From NCBI GenBank assembly GCA_022478985.1, contig JAKSZP010006628.1, positions 124,001-188,000 on the forward strand: a stretch of 64,000 nt of DNA, written 5' to 3'. Shown one piece after another: positions 32,940 to 46,000 of the stretch (the first letter of the stretch is position 1; the number at the start of each line of letters is the position of its first letter). The notes beneath the pieces were generated by a model. The model did not search any database and was not told the origin of the DNA. It was given only the letters and a program-made list of their open reading frames with translations. The DNA comes from Massospora cicadina. Taxonomy: Eukaryota > Entomophthoromycota > Entomophthoromycetes > Entomophthorales > Entomophthoraceae. The position numbers were made by a program, and so were the translations under genes.

Positions 32940-33930
32940 TAACCAGTTCATCAAAACTCCACATACCCAGCTCCTGTCATCAGTGAAGCATGGGGTTTGA
33001 GTTTTCTGGATATTAACTTAACGGCACTTTGGGAAAAGTTTTGTGGTTGTGTGAACAACCACTTCCTGGCCGCAGTATATGTTGCATCACACTCTATGAC
33101 CCATGGATGGTTGGATCTCAGGTTTAAATCAACATGAGCAGCAGATGACGCTGCACTGCTGCACGTGGTGGTCAATATTTCAGATGGTCAATGAGTGATC
33201 AAAAACAAAGAACATGCGTTGGACTAAATCCAACTAAATATTTGTCACTTTTGACTTCTTCCTCAATGATGAAGCGTGAAGTGCTGGAGCACCACCCCTC
33301 AGCTGGTCTTAAATGCTATGGAGAACTTCACATTTTCAAAATGCAGCAATTCACGCTTATGCCAGAGATGTGCACAGGCAAAGAAAACGCAGTGATTACC
33401 CAATCCACGGTCATTGCATAATACTAACCCAAACTCATCACACCACTTTTTTTAAATATTGATGGGCAGGAATCCCACCCATACCGCGTTATGGTGGATA
33501 GCACACCCCCTATCTGCACCTTTTGACATGCTTTTGGCCATAAGAGGCACACCTGCCTTTTTTGAGAGGGCATTGATCAAAACAAAATCCTCCCCCAACA
33601 CAATGGGAAGCGCTGACTTTCATTATGAGCTGGCCATTGACACCATTGCCGCCTTCCCATATGGTGAACAGGGGAGTAACATTCAGGTAAAACTTGTGTA
33701 TCCCACAAGAGCACAAAAAAGCCAAACAGGCCCATAGAGCAGCAGCCAAGGCAGAGGCTTTGGCAGCATCCATGATCCCACCTTTCCAGACTCAAGCTGA
33801 AATTGAATCATTTGCAGTGGAAAAGGATCAAGAATCTGCTCACCAATAATATTAGGCTTACCAACCTGCAGAACAAATGTTCAAGTCAGATTCACCTGCG
33901 AAAAGTTATTACGCACTAATTGAAACTGAT
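32940..33930 (+). pseudogene. LINE-C ORF1
   Basis: ORF1 line parallel to LINE-B: ALWEKFCGCVNNHFLAAVYV, a region corresponding to the RRM-like segment in broken frames, then CTF-stop-HAFGHKRHTC where the zinc knuckle stands, and KKAKQAHRAAAKAEALAAS. The second Cys codon of the knuckle is lost to TGA. Confidence 0.7.
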
Positions 33931-34164
33931 TCCCCAACCCAATCCCCCCAGTTTTTGTAAACCTCCAATGGTGCACCATAGGAGCCTATCAAACCAAAAA
34001 GTCGACCCAAATCAAAAATAGCCAAAACTGATACTACAACCAAAGTGAACGATAACCTCAAGGACTCATACACACTGCAAACCACGCGGATGCAGGCACA
34101 AAGCTGCTGAACCAGTGACAAAGGAAGGGCAAGGGGCCCTTCCCATCGCACCTTAGGTGCGATG

Positions 34165-34850
34165 GGGGATTTCTTCACAATAGGGACGTTGAACATTGCT
34201 GGACTCAAGGCCTCACCGTTCCAGGCTAGGAAACTGAGTTTTTAAAAAATAAATTTTAACAGTGGACTCCTGGCCGTTCAGAAATCCCACTGTCCACACA
34301 GTGCTGAGGACACATGGGCAATCATGCTCCACCCTCCCTTTCCTTTTGGTCACTACACTGTGGGGTGTTTATAGGCGCAACACATAGCTTTAAAATTATA
34401 TTCAAAGATTTGTAACTTGATGGTCATGTGCTGGTCATGTCCTTCTCAAGATGATAAAGTGCACACAACTGGTAATATTTACGCCCTGACCTGTGCACGT
34501 GCTTGCCAGGACTGCCTCTTGGACGTTACTTCCCTCCCGCTCCCACCTGATCCATTGTGGTGGGCGACCTGAACTACTGGGCCAGCTCAGCCAACTGCTG
34601 GCCTTCAACGCCCACCCCCTTCAGGGGCACGTCAAACTACGCATTCTAAAAGCTACCTTGGGGTAATTGATACCCTCCTCAAACATGCACTGTTGTTACC
34701 CAAGATGTCCCTTCCCCATGTGCACAACAGTCTACTGAGGTCTATGTCCCACATTGACCTTATTCTCGCCCTTTTGAACTTTTGCCCCCAGATTGTACAC
34801 TTTATGATGACAAAAATTAATTCTCTGACCAAAGGATGGTGTCAATTTCC
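34165..34850 (+). pseudogene. LINE-C endonuclease
   Basis: Begins after GGGGATTTCTTCAC with TLNIAGLKASPFQARKLSF and continues through degraded QE (VQKSHC) and GD-L-NYW motifs to LRSMSHIDLILALLNFCPQI (34693-34850). Frames are heavily broken. Confidence 0.7.
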
Positions 34851-35499
34851 TTCACTTTATAAAACCCAGCGGCACAAGCGCCAAAGTGGTGCAAACTTCG
34901 TCCAGCTGAGAACGCTTCACCCAGGTTTTCCTCATGGGTGGACATCATAATTTCAGCACCGTAGTTTTTCACAATGTTCTGTGCAGACCCACTTTCAAAC
35001 TGATCAACCTTCAGAATAAACACCATCCTTTGGTATGCCACCTCTCATCACGTCGCTCACCGGCTGCCTTGGAAGACATTAAGCGCACGCTTGCAAGAGT
35101 GGACCACCTGGAGTCTAATGTTTCTGCTGCAGGCTACAGTCCAGCTTGGTGTCATAAGTGGGAAGAAACTTCTACTCGTCTCAACGCACTGGTAAGAAAC
35201 ACAAACATCAAGTTTGTGCTCAGTTCAAGACAGAAATCATTATGGCAGGTGACATGTTTAAAGTCTACTTTTTCTGCAAATTCTTTGCACCATGACAGAG
35301 CTTATCCTGCACACAGGTGAGGCGGTTAGACCACTCTGTCACAGAAACTCCAGCTGAAGTGTCAGTTAAAGTTCAAAACTTTCACTCCGAATTGTATCAG
35401 TCTAATCATTCAAACTGGTTGAAATTGATGAGTTTCTAGATGGTACACATACCCGCAACATTTCCTGATACCCAGAGTCGATGAAATTAATTACTCAGG

Positions 35500-36300
35500 A
35501 TGAACTCTGGTATGCCTTTTGTGGTGCACTGCACAGGAAGTGCCCAAGTCCTGATGGGATTCTGTATGAGTTCTATAAGAGATATTTTAATTAATTCTCC
35601 TCTTTATTGCTTGCCTCAATGAAAAAGTGTCTGTTAGATACGCGCCTCCTTCCTGTGGGCCAGGAGGCCTACATGATAACTCTGTATAAGAAAGGGGATA
35701 ATCTGGACTTGGCAACTGGCGCCCCATATAACTTAATAATACAGATACTAAGTTATTTTACTAAAATTATGGCCAATCGCCTAGGGGAAGTTGCCTTTGA
35801 TGTAATCTCCTCTCAGAAATTTGGTTTTATCCCCAATCAGTCAATATGGGACAACATACACACTGTAGCCAACGTCTTCCAATCCACGACTTCTGGAGCA
35901 CTTGTTTTTTTAGATCATCAGAAGGCCTATGATAGAGTCAACTGAGATATCCTCAGAGCCTGCCTCCACAAGTTCTTCCTCCCCTACTGGTTCATTAATT
36001 GGGTGATGTTGCTTACGGAATCCGCCACAATGTCTGTGCATGTCCCTGGTTTACTTACTAATGTGGTTCACCCTAAAAGGGGTCTCTGCCAAGGGGACCT
36101 TTTAAACCCACTCTTATAAAACTTCAGCCTCAACCCACTTTTACGTAATGTGAATGCCCTCCTTGCTGGTGTCCATGTGCAAGGCCAAGTACCAGTTAAG
36201 ATATTGGCATTTGCTGATATGTGTGGTTGGGGTGTCTAACAATCATGATGCACGTGCGCTGGAGGCAAATATCCAGGATTACTTTTGAGTCATTAACTCC
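35500..36300 (+). pseudogene. LINE-C reverse transcriptase
   Basis: Visible: CPSPDGILYEFYK, MITLYKKGDNLDLATGAPYN, QKFGFIPNQSIWDNIHTVAN, ALVFLDHQKAYDRVN (motif A), and at about 36207-36230 FAD followed by a short deletion where the second Asp should be. The same box is altered in LINE-A and LINE-B. Confidence 0.8.
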
Positions 36301-36399
36301 ACACTATATGCCTCCAAAACTGAAATCATTCTCTTTGGCCGGTAGCAAGCCCTTTGGTTCCAGAAACCCGTAGTCAACAGCTTTCACAGCTAGATCACA

Positions 36400-37850
36400 G
36401 GTTCGCTTATCTCGCCTACCCCTTACTTTCCTTCCTGCGCTCCCTTTTGTGCCAAGACCCACTTCTGGTCCGGTGCGCCATCTAGGAGTCTGGCAGGAGG
36501 TGGGAGGGTACACTCACTGGTGTTAGAGCACCACATCCTAGATAATGTCATAAAGCGCATTGCTTCTCTAAGAGCCCACCAGAATACCCTCCCAGACCAG
36601 GTTGTTCTTGTCAGCTCTATGCTCCTGTCCAAAGTCTGGTTTGTGGCTTACGCCATCACCTTTTCTCCCTCTTTCCTGAACTCTTTGTACGCCCTCCTAA
36701 AAGGGTGGCTTTGATTATGCCGACTTCCCCCTGTGCGCCTGGATGTCCTGTTTGGCCCTCCCCATTGTGGTGGTATGGATCTGCTCAACTTTGAGGCCCA
36801 CGCCGCCAAAATATTTGGCACTTGGATCGCTACAGTTACAACCCCATACTGCCAGCCTAACACTGGTCACGCGCGGCCTGCTCCAATTTTTCCCATGCCC
36901 TTGTCCTCTACAACCCCACCCACCCCCAATTTCTTCTTAACTTTCTAGCCACTCATCCCTTGGCCGTGAGTCCACATGGGACGCCGCCCAAAATCAAACG
37001 TATTCTCCTCTCCATGAAGAGCGCTGAGTAAAGAATCAGCATTAGTGGACACACCGCCCAGAGGGGTCGCCCTATGCCCCATTTCAAACAAGAAGTCTGT
37101 GGGCATGCTGTTTTGAACTACCTGGTCCCTCAATGTCCCTCCCAACTTGCCCGTGTGGACTACCTTGACAAGCTAGACATCCTGTACTCTCTGGAGACCG
37201 AAAAAGGACATATAGCGGTACACACACCATCCTCTTTGTACAACCCCAGGTTCACACCCCTGTGTGAAAATGCCTGAGAAAGGTGTACCGCACTTCTGAT
37301 TGGTAATGCCTCTCAATCTTCATGCATTGTGTGCGGTCACAATGGGTCATTAGTCCATTGATTGGAAGATTGCCCAAGGTAAAGGAGATATGGCAGGATG
37401 TTATGCGCCTCTTTTGCCAGGAGCGTGAGCAGGCTTTCAGCCTGTCTAAGAACATCTTTGCCTTTTCCATGATCTCCCTTATCCACCCTTCAAGCCGCGT
37501 CTTAATTGTTGCAATAGCTCTATTGATGATCCACACTATTATCCTTGACGCACTGTTTGGCACTACCCCAATCCTCCGTGAAGCTGAGCGTTGCTTCCAC
37601 TCCCACCTCACGGATCATTTTCAAGCTTGGATGTTTGGCCACATGCCATTCCGCCAAAGCCAGTTGGTGTCATCCTTGTACCCCATCTGGTTCCTCTCAT
37701 CGGACCCTTTCCTTCATTTGTGCTCAGTTTTTTCCCAACCCTCCCTTGTCACTCCCCCTCTTCCTTCCATTGGCACTCCGGCTGGTAACAGGAGATAGCC
37801 CAGGCTCCACTGAGGTGCCCATCGTTTTCTTAGCATTTTTTAGTTAGTGT
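36400..37850 (+). pseudogene. LINE-C ORF2 C-terminal region
   Basis: Post-RT region: VLVSSMLLSKVWFVAYAITF, then FGPPHCGGMDLLNFEAHAAK, a degraded zinc motif (SCIVCGHNGSLVH-like), then WQDVMRLFCQEREQAFSLSK and VLIVAIALLMIHTIILDALF. Collinear with LINE-B. Confidence 0.75.
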
Positions 37851-37925
37851 TTATCAGAATTCTCCGTCCCATGGTCGGTCTCCCTAATTAAGATTTAAAA
37901 TTAAAAATTTAATTAACAGTCTATT

Positions 37926-38912
37926 GTTTGGAGATGGTTACTGACAAAAAGATTACTTTCAGTTAACTTAAGGATGTAAATCTGATGAGTAATAAAGATT
38001 AATAATTTAATGGGGATCATCCCTGACATTGGTGATAGGAATTTGATTATGAGAGGATAAATAAATACTTAGTTTCCTACTGTAAATCGTTTGAGCTGAG
38101 GCGTCAAAAGGTTAGGGTTATGTTTCTGAAGTTACCCAAGCGTTTTTAACGCTTGTTCAGGAGGTAGTGTGTATGAGTAACTAGGCAACACGGCCTCAAA
38201 GTAAAATTAATGTTGGTTCCTGACACTAATAAATGTCTTCTGAACCGTATAGGTTGCCATACAGGGGATTGACTAAAGCTATGGAACCTGCTATGTTCAG
38301 AAGTCAATATCAAGAGTAAAGTATAAAGGATAGTCGATTAATCCTTAGTGAGCCATCTAAAAGTTGTGCACCTTTTATATAAAAATGTCCTAGTATTTTT
38401 TATAAAGATCAATTTCACCTGCTGCTAGTTAGTTATACTTTTATTTTATCTTGAAGAGATAAAGAAAATAAGATTTTTCTAGTTGTTTATAAAGCCATAG
38501 TAAGAGTAGACCTGAGTAGGGCTTAAGCCATTTACAAATAAACTCGACTGAATAATTGCCTTCATACTAGTCTCCTCTTTATTCATAAAACAATTCTAAA
38601 CCTGTGCAGTAAGCTTAACAAGTTAGTTTATAGGCGAATTATAAATTCTACTTTTTGCAAGATAAGAGGTTTAAATAGCAAACATATAAATCATTTTATA
38701 AAGTATTTTATGTGTGCTACAACTGTGCCTGTCTAAATATTATGAAACTACCTTAATGCCGCTAATGATATGTATAAACCTGTGATTTTACTTTATCTTA
38801 GGTCCTATTGTTCAGGCAGTCAATTATAGGTATACCTTCCATTTATACTATTAGAACATAGCTTCTTGTAGTAAAAGCCTCATGATTTTGCTAACATATA
38901 TGAGACTATTTA
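37926..38912. other. AT-rich stretch with second LTR-like repeat copy
   Basis: No gene. 38165-38720 is the second copy of the dispersed repeat at 4410-4960, same orientation. Confidence 0.5.
38165..38720 (+). repeat. LTR-like dispersed repeat, copy 2
   Basis: Shares GTTGGTTCCTGACACTAATA-type sequence, the GGTTGCCATA...GGGGATTGACTAAAGCTATG line and the TATATAAAA...TATAAAGATCA block with 4410-4960. Diverged but collinear over several hundred bases. Confidence 0.5.
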
Positions 38913-39475
38913 TACTAAGAACCAGATGCCCAGACCTCTGCCTGGATTTATGAGCAGTATCCAATCAGGAGTATGAGGGATCCCAGGCTTTCATTGGCTC
39001 CATTATCTCAGCTAAGTGGCTTTATTCATGTTATAGATTTGCGATGGTTTAATTCCTTGCTAATCAAGTATTCTCCGTCTCTAACCCTTTTTTCTTTCTA
39101 CTTTGACGAAAATGATAGAATGGGTATTCAGGGAAGTGGTCCAGTTCAAGGGCCTCCAGCAGTACACTAGGGCTAATCCCACTCTTAGTCAAGAATCTTC
39201 CACTATAGGAAAAGATGCCCATATCCACCCCTGAATATCTCAATACCAAATAAATTAGATTGTCATTTTGGATATAGCAGATCGTAGATAAAACCCTGAA
39301 TTACTCAATACACCTTTAGGGTTATAGAAATTCATCAACAAGATAGAACAGATTATGAAAAATAACTGCTCCACGGCTACCAATTTAGATGAATTTAAGC
39401 AAAATTGGTTCTATTGATCTAAATTGTTCACAATCCAATAAAAAGGTTTACAATCTTATGAGTAAAAATGTAAAA
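38913..39475 (+). repeat. gypsy-4 5' LTR, left part
   Basis: Aligns with the 3' LTR at 49265. An open frame from 38973 reads LSQLSGFIHVIDLRWFNSLL, the decayed form of the LTR peptide seen in gypsy-2. X1 interrupts the LTR at 39476. Confidence 0.55.
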
Positions 39476-41366
39476 TTTATTTGAGGTATGCTGACCAGGG
39501 GATGGACATTACTGAAACAGAAATTTGTAATGAAACAAACCAAAAATATGTATTAACCACCCAAAATGAACATTAAACACATAAAAAACGAAAAAATAAC
39601 CTACCAGGTGGCACAGCGGTGAGCCACTTAATGCACCATGGTGGAGGGGTGTGGGGGGATCAGTTAAATTATTGCTTTCAGCTCTGATTTCGGTTTCAGA
39701 ATTGAAGAGGCGGGCCAATGCTGAGAGCAAGGGGGTCGGGGCATCCGCAGAATTGGATCAAGGTGAAGTATATAGACATTGAGATCAACAATTTGAGCCC
39801 GGATCAAAGCCTCTACAAGTTAAGCATACTGGTGTTCCACTTGGATGTGGGTGTTGGGAAGCTGGGCAAAATTTTCAATGTTGGCTCTTGTGATGCGTGT
39901 GGATGGGGAAAAATCAGCCAATTCTGCAACATGCTTGACAGCGGTGATGGCAGCTTCTCTGAGTCGGGTGATTTCTTCTGCAACAGCAGGCAAATTGGGG
40001 GGAATATGGAGTCATGCAGCCTTTCATTAAGTTCAGCGACAGAGGCTGCCACAGCTTCACATACATGGCGAATTTTGGGTAAAGTCACCATGCGGCCTCA
40101 GTTGGCTGATGGTCGCTCAGGAAAGGGGTAGCTTTGGGTTTAATGAAAAAAAATTTTGGTGGGAAAGGGGCATCAAAGTCTGAATTAGGATAAGGTTCTA
40201 AATTGATTGGGGAGTCCGGTGATGGGACAATTTCACCAGATTCATCCACTTCAAGCAATAAGTCCTGGGGATTTTGGTTAAGATTGATTCGGTGATACAT
40301 GACTTGGTTTGGATAGGTTTTGGGGCAGAAATTAATTGGTTTAAATTTGGGTTCAACCCTGCGCCCAATTAGTTGGCATGTGTTTTATTGGCCGGCTTGG
40401 GCATTGGTTGCTAATTTTTGCTTTTGGATCCAATGAGCGCTTGGCCTGTGGGGTGGGGGTAGCCAAATCCCCATTTGAATGCTTTTGGTGTGGCCTCATG
40501 GTGGAGTTGGCAGTGTTCACATGGTTTGAATTGTAATAACATATTTTCCTTAGAAGTACAATTCATGGAATAAGGGGGCAGATTGTGTGACCATTGTCAT
40601 TGTGAGCCCAAAAGAAATGGCCAGGTGTGGATGTGATATAGGCATGCGGTGGGATATGCTGGGCCATGGTTAGCTGGTGGGGGGTAATGGTCGCCATTGC
40701 CCTAGGTGCTGCTATGCGATCAGCACCACTTGGGACAAGTAATTGGAGGATAGGGTTTGTGCCATAAATGGACAGCCCTGACATTAACTCCTCATATAGG
40801 GCTTGAGGGGGAAGGTGGGAGGTAAGGTTTTTAAAGGTCACCATAAGTGTGGTATCATTAGGGAGACGAGTTTGGGTGGTGGTGATGGGTGTGCTTTTGT
40901 AAATAAGGGCGTTGCCGCTGCAGCGGCTGCGTTCTCTTCCGTGGGGAAGCCAATATCAAAAGAGCCCTTATAAGGGCGGAAGTCAGTAAGCCTGCTGGAG
41001 CAAAGGTGGCCGTTGCCAGCTCAATAATTGCTTTATTAGTATATGGGAAGAGACTTCAGTATTTGACATGAAGGTAAAAGTGGATATTGGATTGAGGTAG
41101 GGCTAGGGTGTGGGGGTGGGTTGGGTGGACTTGTGCGAGGTGCAGTGCTAAGTCCCTTGGAGGGACAAAGCAGCCAGTTGTATCAGGCGGACTGGATGAG
41201 CCTGTCCTCATGCGTTTGCCTGCTGGGCAGTAAACGTTAGTGGGTGAAGCACCGCTGCCTCACACTGGAGCAGCAGGTGGTGGATCCGCGGACATAGTGG
41301 AAAAGTGATGCGGTATAGGTGGCTTTAGAAACTTATTGGTTACTTTTATAAAAATCTCTCTAAAGT
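39476..41366 (-). mobile_element. X1: ORF1-only non-LTR retroposon
   Basis: A minus-strand element of about 1.9 kb. Its 3' tail (minus CCATCCCCTGGTCAGCATAC, then AAATAAA) is that of the SINE and LINE-A/B/C. It encodes a single decayed ORF (start MSADPPPAAP, ATG at 41293-41295) resembling a LINE ORF1 protein. There is no endonuclease or reverse transcriptase and no room for one. X2 is a second copy. Only a weak target duplication could be found. Confidence 0.75.
39813..41295 (-). pseudogene. X1 ORF1-like protein
   Basis: Broken frames in order: a Pro/His-rich N-terminus (about 41295-40900), then 40563-40844 with VTFKNLTSHLPPQALYEEL, GLSIYGTNPILQLLVPSG and HFFWAHNDNGHTICPL. The first segment parallels LINE-D ORF1 VTFSNLPTTVDPESLKLALH then GLIEFG, the RRM-like line. 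The C-terminal part reads VCEAVAASVAELNERLHDSI, which looks helical. Likely role: binding its own RNA for mobilisation in trans (inference). Confidence 0.6.
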
Positions 41367-42052
41367 AATGTTGAGCTGAAATAACAAAACCAGCTTTAAA
41401 ATTTTAGGAACATTATAAATTAAACCAATTCATAGGCTAATCATGGCCCATTCAATGAAAATTTACACAGGGGCCCAGGCCCAGAAAACTGCTCTAAGAG
41501 CCATCAATTCTTCCTCCCCTCACATATATCTGCAACAGCCCTCCATATGGTATGTTAAAAGTTTTTTTTTTAATATGGAATCTTATCCAAAAAAGCCTAA
41601 CTTTTTACTATTTTACTTTCTGTGGAACACTGCTTCCATATAATAAAGCTTGGTCCAAGTTGATCAAGCAATTCACACAATTATCTGCATGATGTTCATA
41701 GTAATCTTGGTTTTGGTGTTTCAATCCATTGATCTAGTGACTTACCACATTGTAATCAAACTTGTAGGAGTCTACATTCCCAATCATTACTGCTAATTTA
41801 TTGTGCATACCGTGAACACCTGCAACCTCAATATTTTTATGATACATATCCAATACTGCGCGATACATCCATTGTGTGTCCTCTGATCATCCTAATATGA
41901 TTCAATCACAAAACTACTGACTGCGGAACCTGGAGGATCGTTCTACACCCTCATCTCCTTCCACTGCTAGTTGCCCAGCAAGGCCCAAAGTTACCTCATT
42001 ATGTCCCTCTGGCTTGCTGTGGGGTACTTTAATATGTCTTTGAACATAAATA
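41367..42052 (+). repeat. gypsy-4 5' LTR, right part
   Basis: Continues the LTR after X1. Its end region (TGGCTTGCTGTGGGGTACTT then TAATATG) aligns with 45,835-45,880 of the nested LTR and more loosely with the gypsy-2 LTR end. Confidence 0.45.
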
Positions 42053-42509
42053 CTCCACATGAATTAACTAGAATGTCACCCTTCAGAGTCAAAAGGTCTT
42101 CTGAGCCCCTTAATATTAGGCTTTTTACTTGATATTAACACACACAAGCTGCATGGCAGTGTTTTTTTAATCATCCACAACCATTCCCTAATAAATTAGC
42201 TACCAATTATGGTGCTCTATGCCCTCCTGTCTAGTTGTTTGAGCGTTAGCTTACTTAGTTTCTATGAACCCACAATTTTTTTTGTAATCTGAAACCTCCT
42301 CCTTTTGATGAAGAGATGCTAAACTTAGATATAATTCTAATTTGTTGTCTAACCAGGAAATGTCAGCAGTTGTTATCTGGTAGGACAAGCTGCATATCTC
42401 AGCGGCTACTGAAAAGTCAACTACTTATCTTGACCCCTACTTCCACTATCAATCCTCTCTCAACTCAGCTCCCACTAATAATGATCAGGCGTAATATTTT
42501 TTACATTAC

Positions 42510-42800
42510 TTTTTGTTGGGTATAATTAGGTTACTGTGCAGAATCTGTTGGACACAGGGGCGGCTAAAAGCTTCATGAACTTCAAAGTTGCATAATATCT
42601 AGACCTAGATACAGATAATGCCTCTCCATAATGAGCGTATCTTCTGAGCCCCTGAAATGCCACACTGTATGGTGTCCATTATAGTTCTTTATCCATGACT
42701 TCTGCTTATGAGATCATTTCTTTGATGTGAAGAATTTTATTCTACCCATAATCATTGGTGTGGGATGGTGAGTTTCCATCATGTGAACATTAATTTGACC
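42510..42800 (+). pseudogene. pro: gypsy-4 protease
   Basis: The plus frame reads VTVQNLLDTGAAKSFMNFKV, with the D-T-G active site intact, and about 190 nt later LPIIIGVGWW, the downstream retropepsin motif. Both match gypsy-2 (VNNGAAGKFMN, MILGVGCW). Confidence 0.75.
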
Positions 42801-42979
42801 ACAACTCCTTCTTCTTTGATTGTAGTAAGCTCAGTGAGGAGTACTTTTTAATGCCACCCTTCTACCTAAGGCCTCAATGAGTTCAATCTCAATTCCTCTA
42901 CCTCCCTCCATAGACCTGCCACCTAACTTACCTTCTTTCACCACCACATACATAATCGTCTTTAACATGAGCCTAGATA

Positions 42980-43790
42980 CTAGAATTTCAGCCCACTAAA
43001 AGTATGGAAAGGCACTTTAATTGATGGTGCACCTAAAAAAGATTAGATGTCCTTTTTACCTTTACACTGAGAAGGAAAGTAAAGCCCTGGAAATATGTCT
43101 GGATGTTATGTTAGAGAATGGCTGAATTGTCAAGATTTTCTCACCCATTGCTTCACCTGTCGTCCTTGCCTAGAAGGCAGATGGTTTCATGTGGCCCTGC
43201 GTTGACTATGATCATGTGAACAATGTGACGGTTCTATACCCCTACTGAATAACCAGATCAATTGAATTCTCAAGCTTTCGCAAAGTCGCTATTGTTGTCT
43301 AATCTTGACATGGTCAACGCCTTTATCAAGCGAGGGTCAAGAAAGGACAGGAGTATCTCAGTGTTATCCATATGGAAAGAGAAATTTTCCAGTCTAAGGT
43401 GATGCCTTTCAGGTTAAAGGATGCTTTGGTGAACTTTAGCATCTCATTAATGATGTTCTAGGCAATCTCTGCTTCTTATAAGTCATCACCTATATTGATG
43501 ACATGGCAATTTATTTACCACCCATGAACAACGTATAAATGATCTAAAAGCAGTAATGGCTGCCCTCAACAAGGCTGGTTTCTTTTTGAAAACCTCCAAG
43601 TGTAAATTACTACATGAGGAGGTGAATTTCTTGGGTAACCTGTTTGTTAAGATTGACTATGAAGTTCTTCCTATTGCTGGAGTCTATCATATTTTGGCCT
43701 ACTGCAATTACCCAGAAAAAGACTTAAATTTTATCAAAACTGTGATCTTCCTCAGGACGTTCTTTACGCTCAATCTCAATTAGCTGCACC
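42980..43790 (+). pseudogene. pol (RT): gypsy-4 reverse transcriptase
   Basis: The fragments CLDVMLENG, WPCVDYDHVNNVTVLYPY and VMPFRLKDALVNF are followed by the box YIDDMAIY near 43,490, then 43556-43783 with AALNKAGFFLKTSKCKLLHE and VNFLGNLFVKIDYEVL. Several stops. Confidence 0.75.
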
Positions 43791-43859
43791 CTTTGTCCAC
43801 TAACCAATAAGAATTCCACCTATAAGTAGACAAACAAGTGTCAAAAGACTCTTGGTCCC

Positions 43860-44693
43860 ATCACAGGTCTTCCTCTTAGTGCCATAATCAGGCATGTAGA
43901 TACATCAAGGCCTTTGTTGTGGCTTACGACGCATTTTGATTGCTGTGGGAGTAGTGCTGCTTCAAGAGCATGATATAATTGAGCAACTATTTACTTACTT
44001 TTCTTGAGTTTTTACTCTGAGAAAGTCTTGAAAATCTTTGATGAAGATATAACGTCGCTTCCTGTGAACTGACTAATTGGTGATAACTCCTTCAAAAGCA
44101 CACTATGAGATTATAGTGCAGATTGACCATCAGTCTCATTTATACCACATATCTTTAGTTTTCTGCCGCAGCCAAGCCCATACTTATTGTGCTCTATAAT
44201 TTCTAATTTTAAAGATGGTTTTTCATAGAGTTCTTGAGTTTCATTACAGACATGCTATGTAAAAATATTCAAATGAATTCTTGCATAGATGAGCTCCTCA
44301 GACTCAAACTGTTGTTCCCTCCACAAAATTTGATTTTTTATTCTCTATTAATTTCCTTTGCAAGCCTTCCCTCTGACGCAATCATCCTGGATTAAGTCCT
44401 TGCCACTCAGCTAGTCTCTCTGGAGGAAATTGGATTGTGTGAGGATCTAGAACACAAGCCCAGAAATGCACCCTCTATTCTCTAAAGGAAAGGCAATATT
44501 CTTCTAGGTAAAGTTTGGGTCCCACCATACCTCCACAACTGAGTGATTTTAAAGAGCCATGATTCACTAACAGTGGGTCACTATGTGGTTAAGAGGTGTA
44601 GGGATTTAATTAAAGAGGAGCTACAGTTTTCTCTTTCTCTAAAGATTTTCCTAGTGGATCTGTATGTTCATATGATCTTTACCACAAGCTGGA
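43860..44693 (+). pseudogene. pol (RH-IN): gypsy-4 RNase H and integrase zinc domain
   Basis: RNase H is faint. At 44543-44693 SHDSLTVGHYVVKRCRDLIK parallels YHDPPTVGHPGNKKCKNLIK of gypsy-2, the start of the HHCC zinc domain, followed by FTTSWIVKN (AWITN in gypsy-2). The nested LTR then interrupts the domain. Confidence 0.6.
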
Positions 44694-46000
44694 TTGTAAA
44701 AAATTTCCACACAGAAGCAGGAAGAGGCCCGAGCCCCTAGTATAGTCCTTCTCTAAGATCAATGACATAGATCATGTAGATGAGCGGTGGGTTACTACCC
44801 TGGCTCCTAAAGACCTCTCTCTCAGCTCCCATTTCTTTTTCTAATCTTTTAAAATGTTTAAAGAGGTATTCAGAGAGGCGTTTCAGTTTAGGAAGACCAG
44901 CAGGACCCTCAGGCCCACGCCAAGTGTGACATGTTCACAGAAAGATTCAAGGATTTTCCCATTTCATCCAAAATCACATATAATCCTTAATTCACATAAT
45001 AAGTCAGTAGGCTTATCTAATAGTTCAGCTCACAGATTAATTTGCGGAACATGAATTTATCTACAAAATTTTTCAAGATTTTCAATATTGATAGGATGTT
45101 TTGCTGGAACTGGTGCTACTAACTCACCAGTCCAGAGAAATTTAACCAAGTTTGCCAGTATTCTGCTAGGTTTGCCTTGATCTGGCAGACAAGCGGCCAA
45201 ACCTTTTATGACGCCATCCAAGACTTCTAATGCCTTCTCCTTCAACCCCTATTGCAAGAGGTCTAGAATGCCAATTAGGGTAACCAGCAAGAGGCTTAGT
45301 CATCGCAAAAGTCTAATTTCCCCTTTTCCCATTCACTATATAGGCTACCACTTTCTTAGGGTAGGTCGCCATTTATTTCTTAGTTTTCTTCCCTTAAGTT
45401 TACTTATTAAAACCATTTTTTTAAGTTTGAGCCCTTTTGTGAAATCCTTCCTCCATGCCTCATCACTGATTGTTGCTAAAAGTTATCTAGCAATGCATGC
45501 CGCCACTGCAAAATAATACTAAAGATTGTCAAGTGGACATTCTGATCCACGAATTCATCACTCCCCGCAATCTGCTGCTTGAGGATTAAAACTCCACGAA
45601 TTAGATTTCTGATTCATAGTGCATGCCATGGATGCCGCCAACTAAAAATATTATCAATCAATGTGTATTATTTTGGCTGCAACAGTACCATTATGCCACA
45701 ATATCTCCCTCGTTATATATTCTGCAATCCTCCCTATCTAAATATAATACCATACTTTCACAAAGCTTGTAAGGGTTTTTACCCTCCCTTCCTCTCACAT
45801 CCTTGAAGGTTGACCATGATACCCGTGACTGCCTTTGCTACAATCTTCTGGCTTATTGTAGGGGCCTTTAATATGCTACTTAAACAATGACTCATCAAAT
45901 AATACTTAAATTAATCCTTTAAAAGACTTTAGAGCAGGTGAGCCTCTAGCATTCAGTATTTTCAATTGGTCATTGTCAAACCATTCCAAGATGGACAGTC
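44694..46000 (+). mobile_element. LTR inserted into gypsy-4 integrase
   Basis: About 1.2-1.3 kb, starting TGTAAAAAATTTCC. At about 44,760-44,800 the frame reads NDIDHVDERWVTTLAP, the LTR peptide. Its end region (45,835-45,890) aligns with the gypsy-4 5' LTR end. It separates the integrase zinc domain from the core. Right boundary and target duplication unresolved; a solo LTR is likeliest. Confidence 0.55.

Larger units (their letters stand above)
32691..37914 (+). mobile_element. LINE-C: full-length non-LTR retrotransposon
   Basis: A 5,224-bp plus-strand copy of the LINE-A/B family. The 5' end (AATATTCTTTCTCATTGCAA) aligns with LINE-B. The tail is CGTCCCATGGTCGGTCTCCC followed by A/T-rich sequence. 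A target duplication AACAGTCTATT is at 32680-32690 and 37915-37925. It is more decayed than LINE-B, with frames rarely exceeding 130 codons. Confidence 0.88.

Noticed and set aside
39476..41366. X1 as a simple internally deleted LINE-B
   Set aside because: Its ORF1-like protein differs from LINE-B ORF1, and X2 shows the same length and layout with its own target duplication, so the short form is a family of its own.
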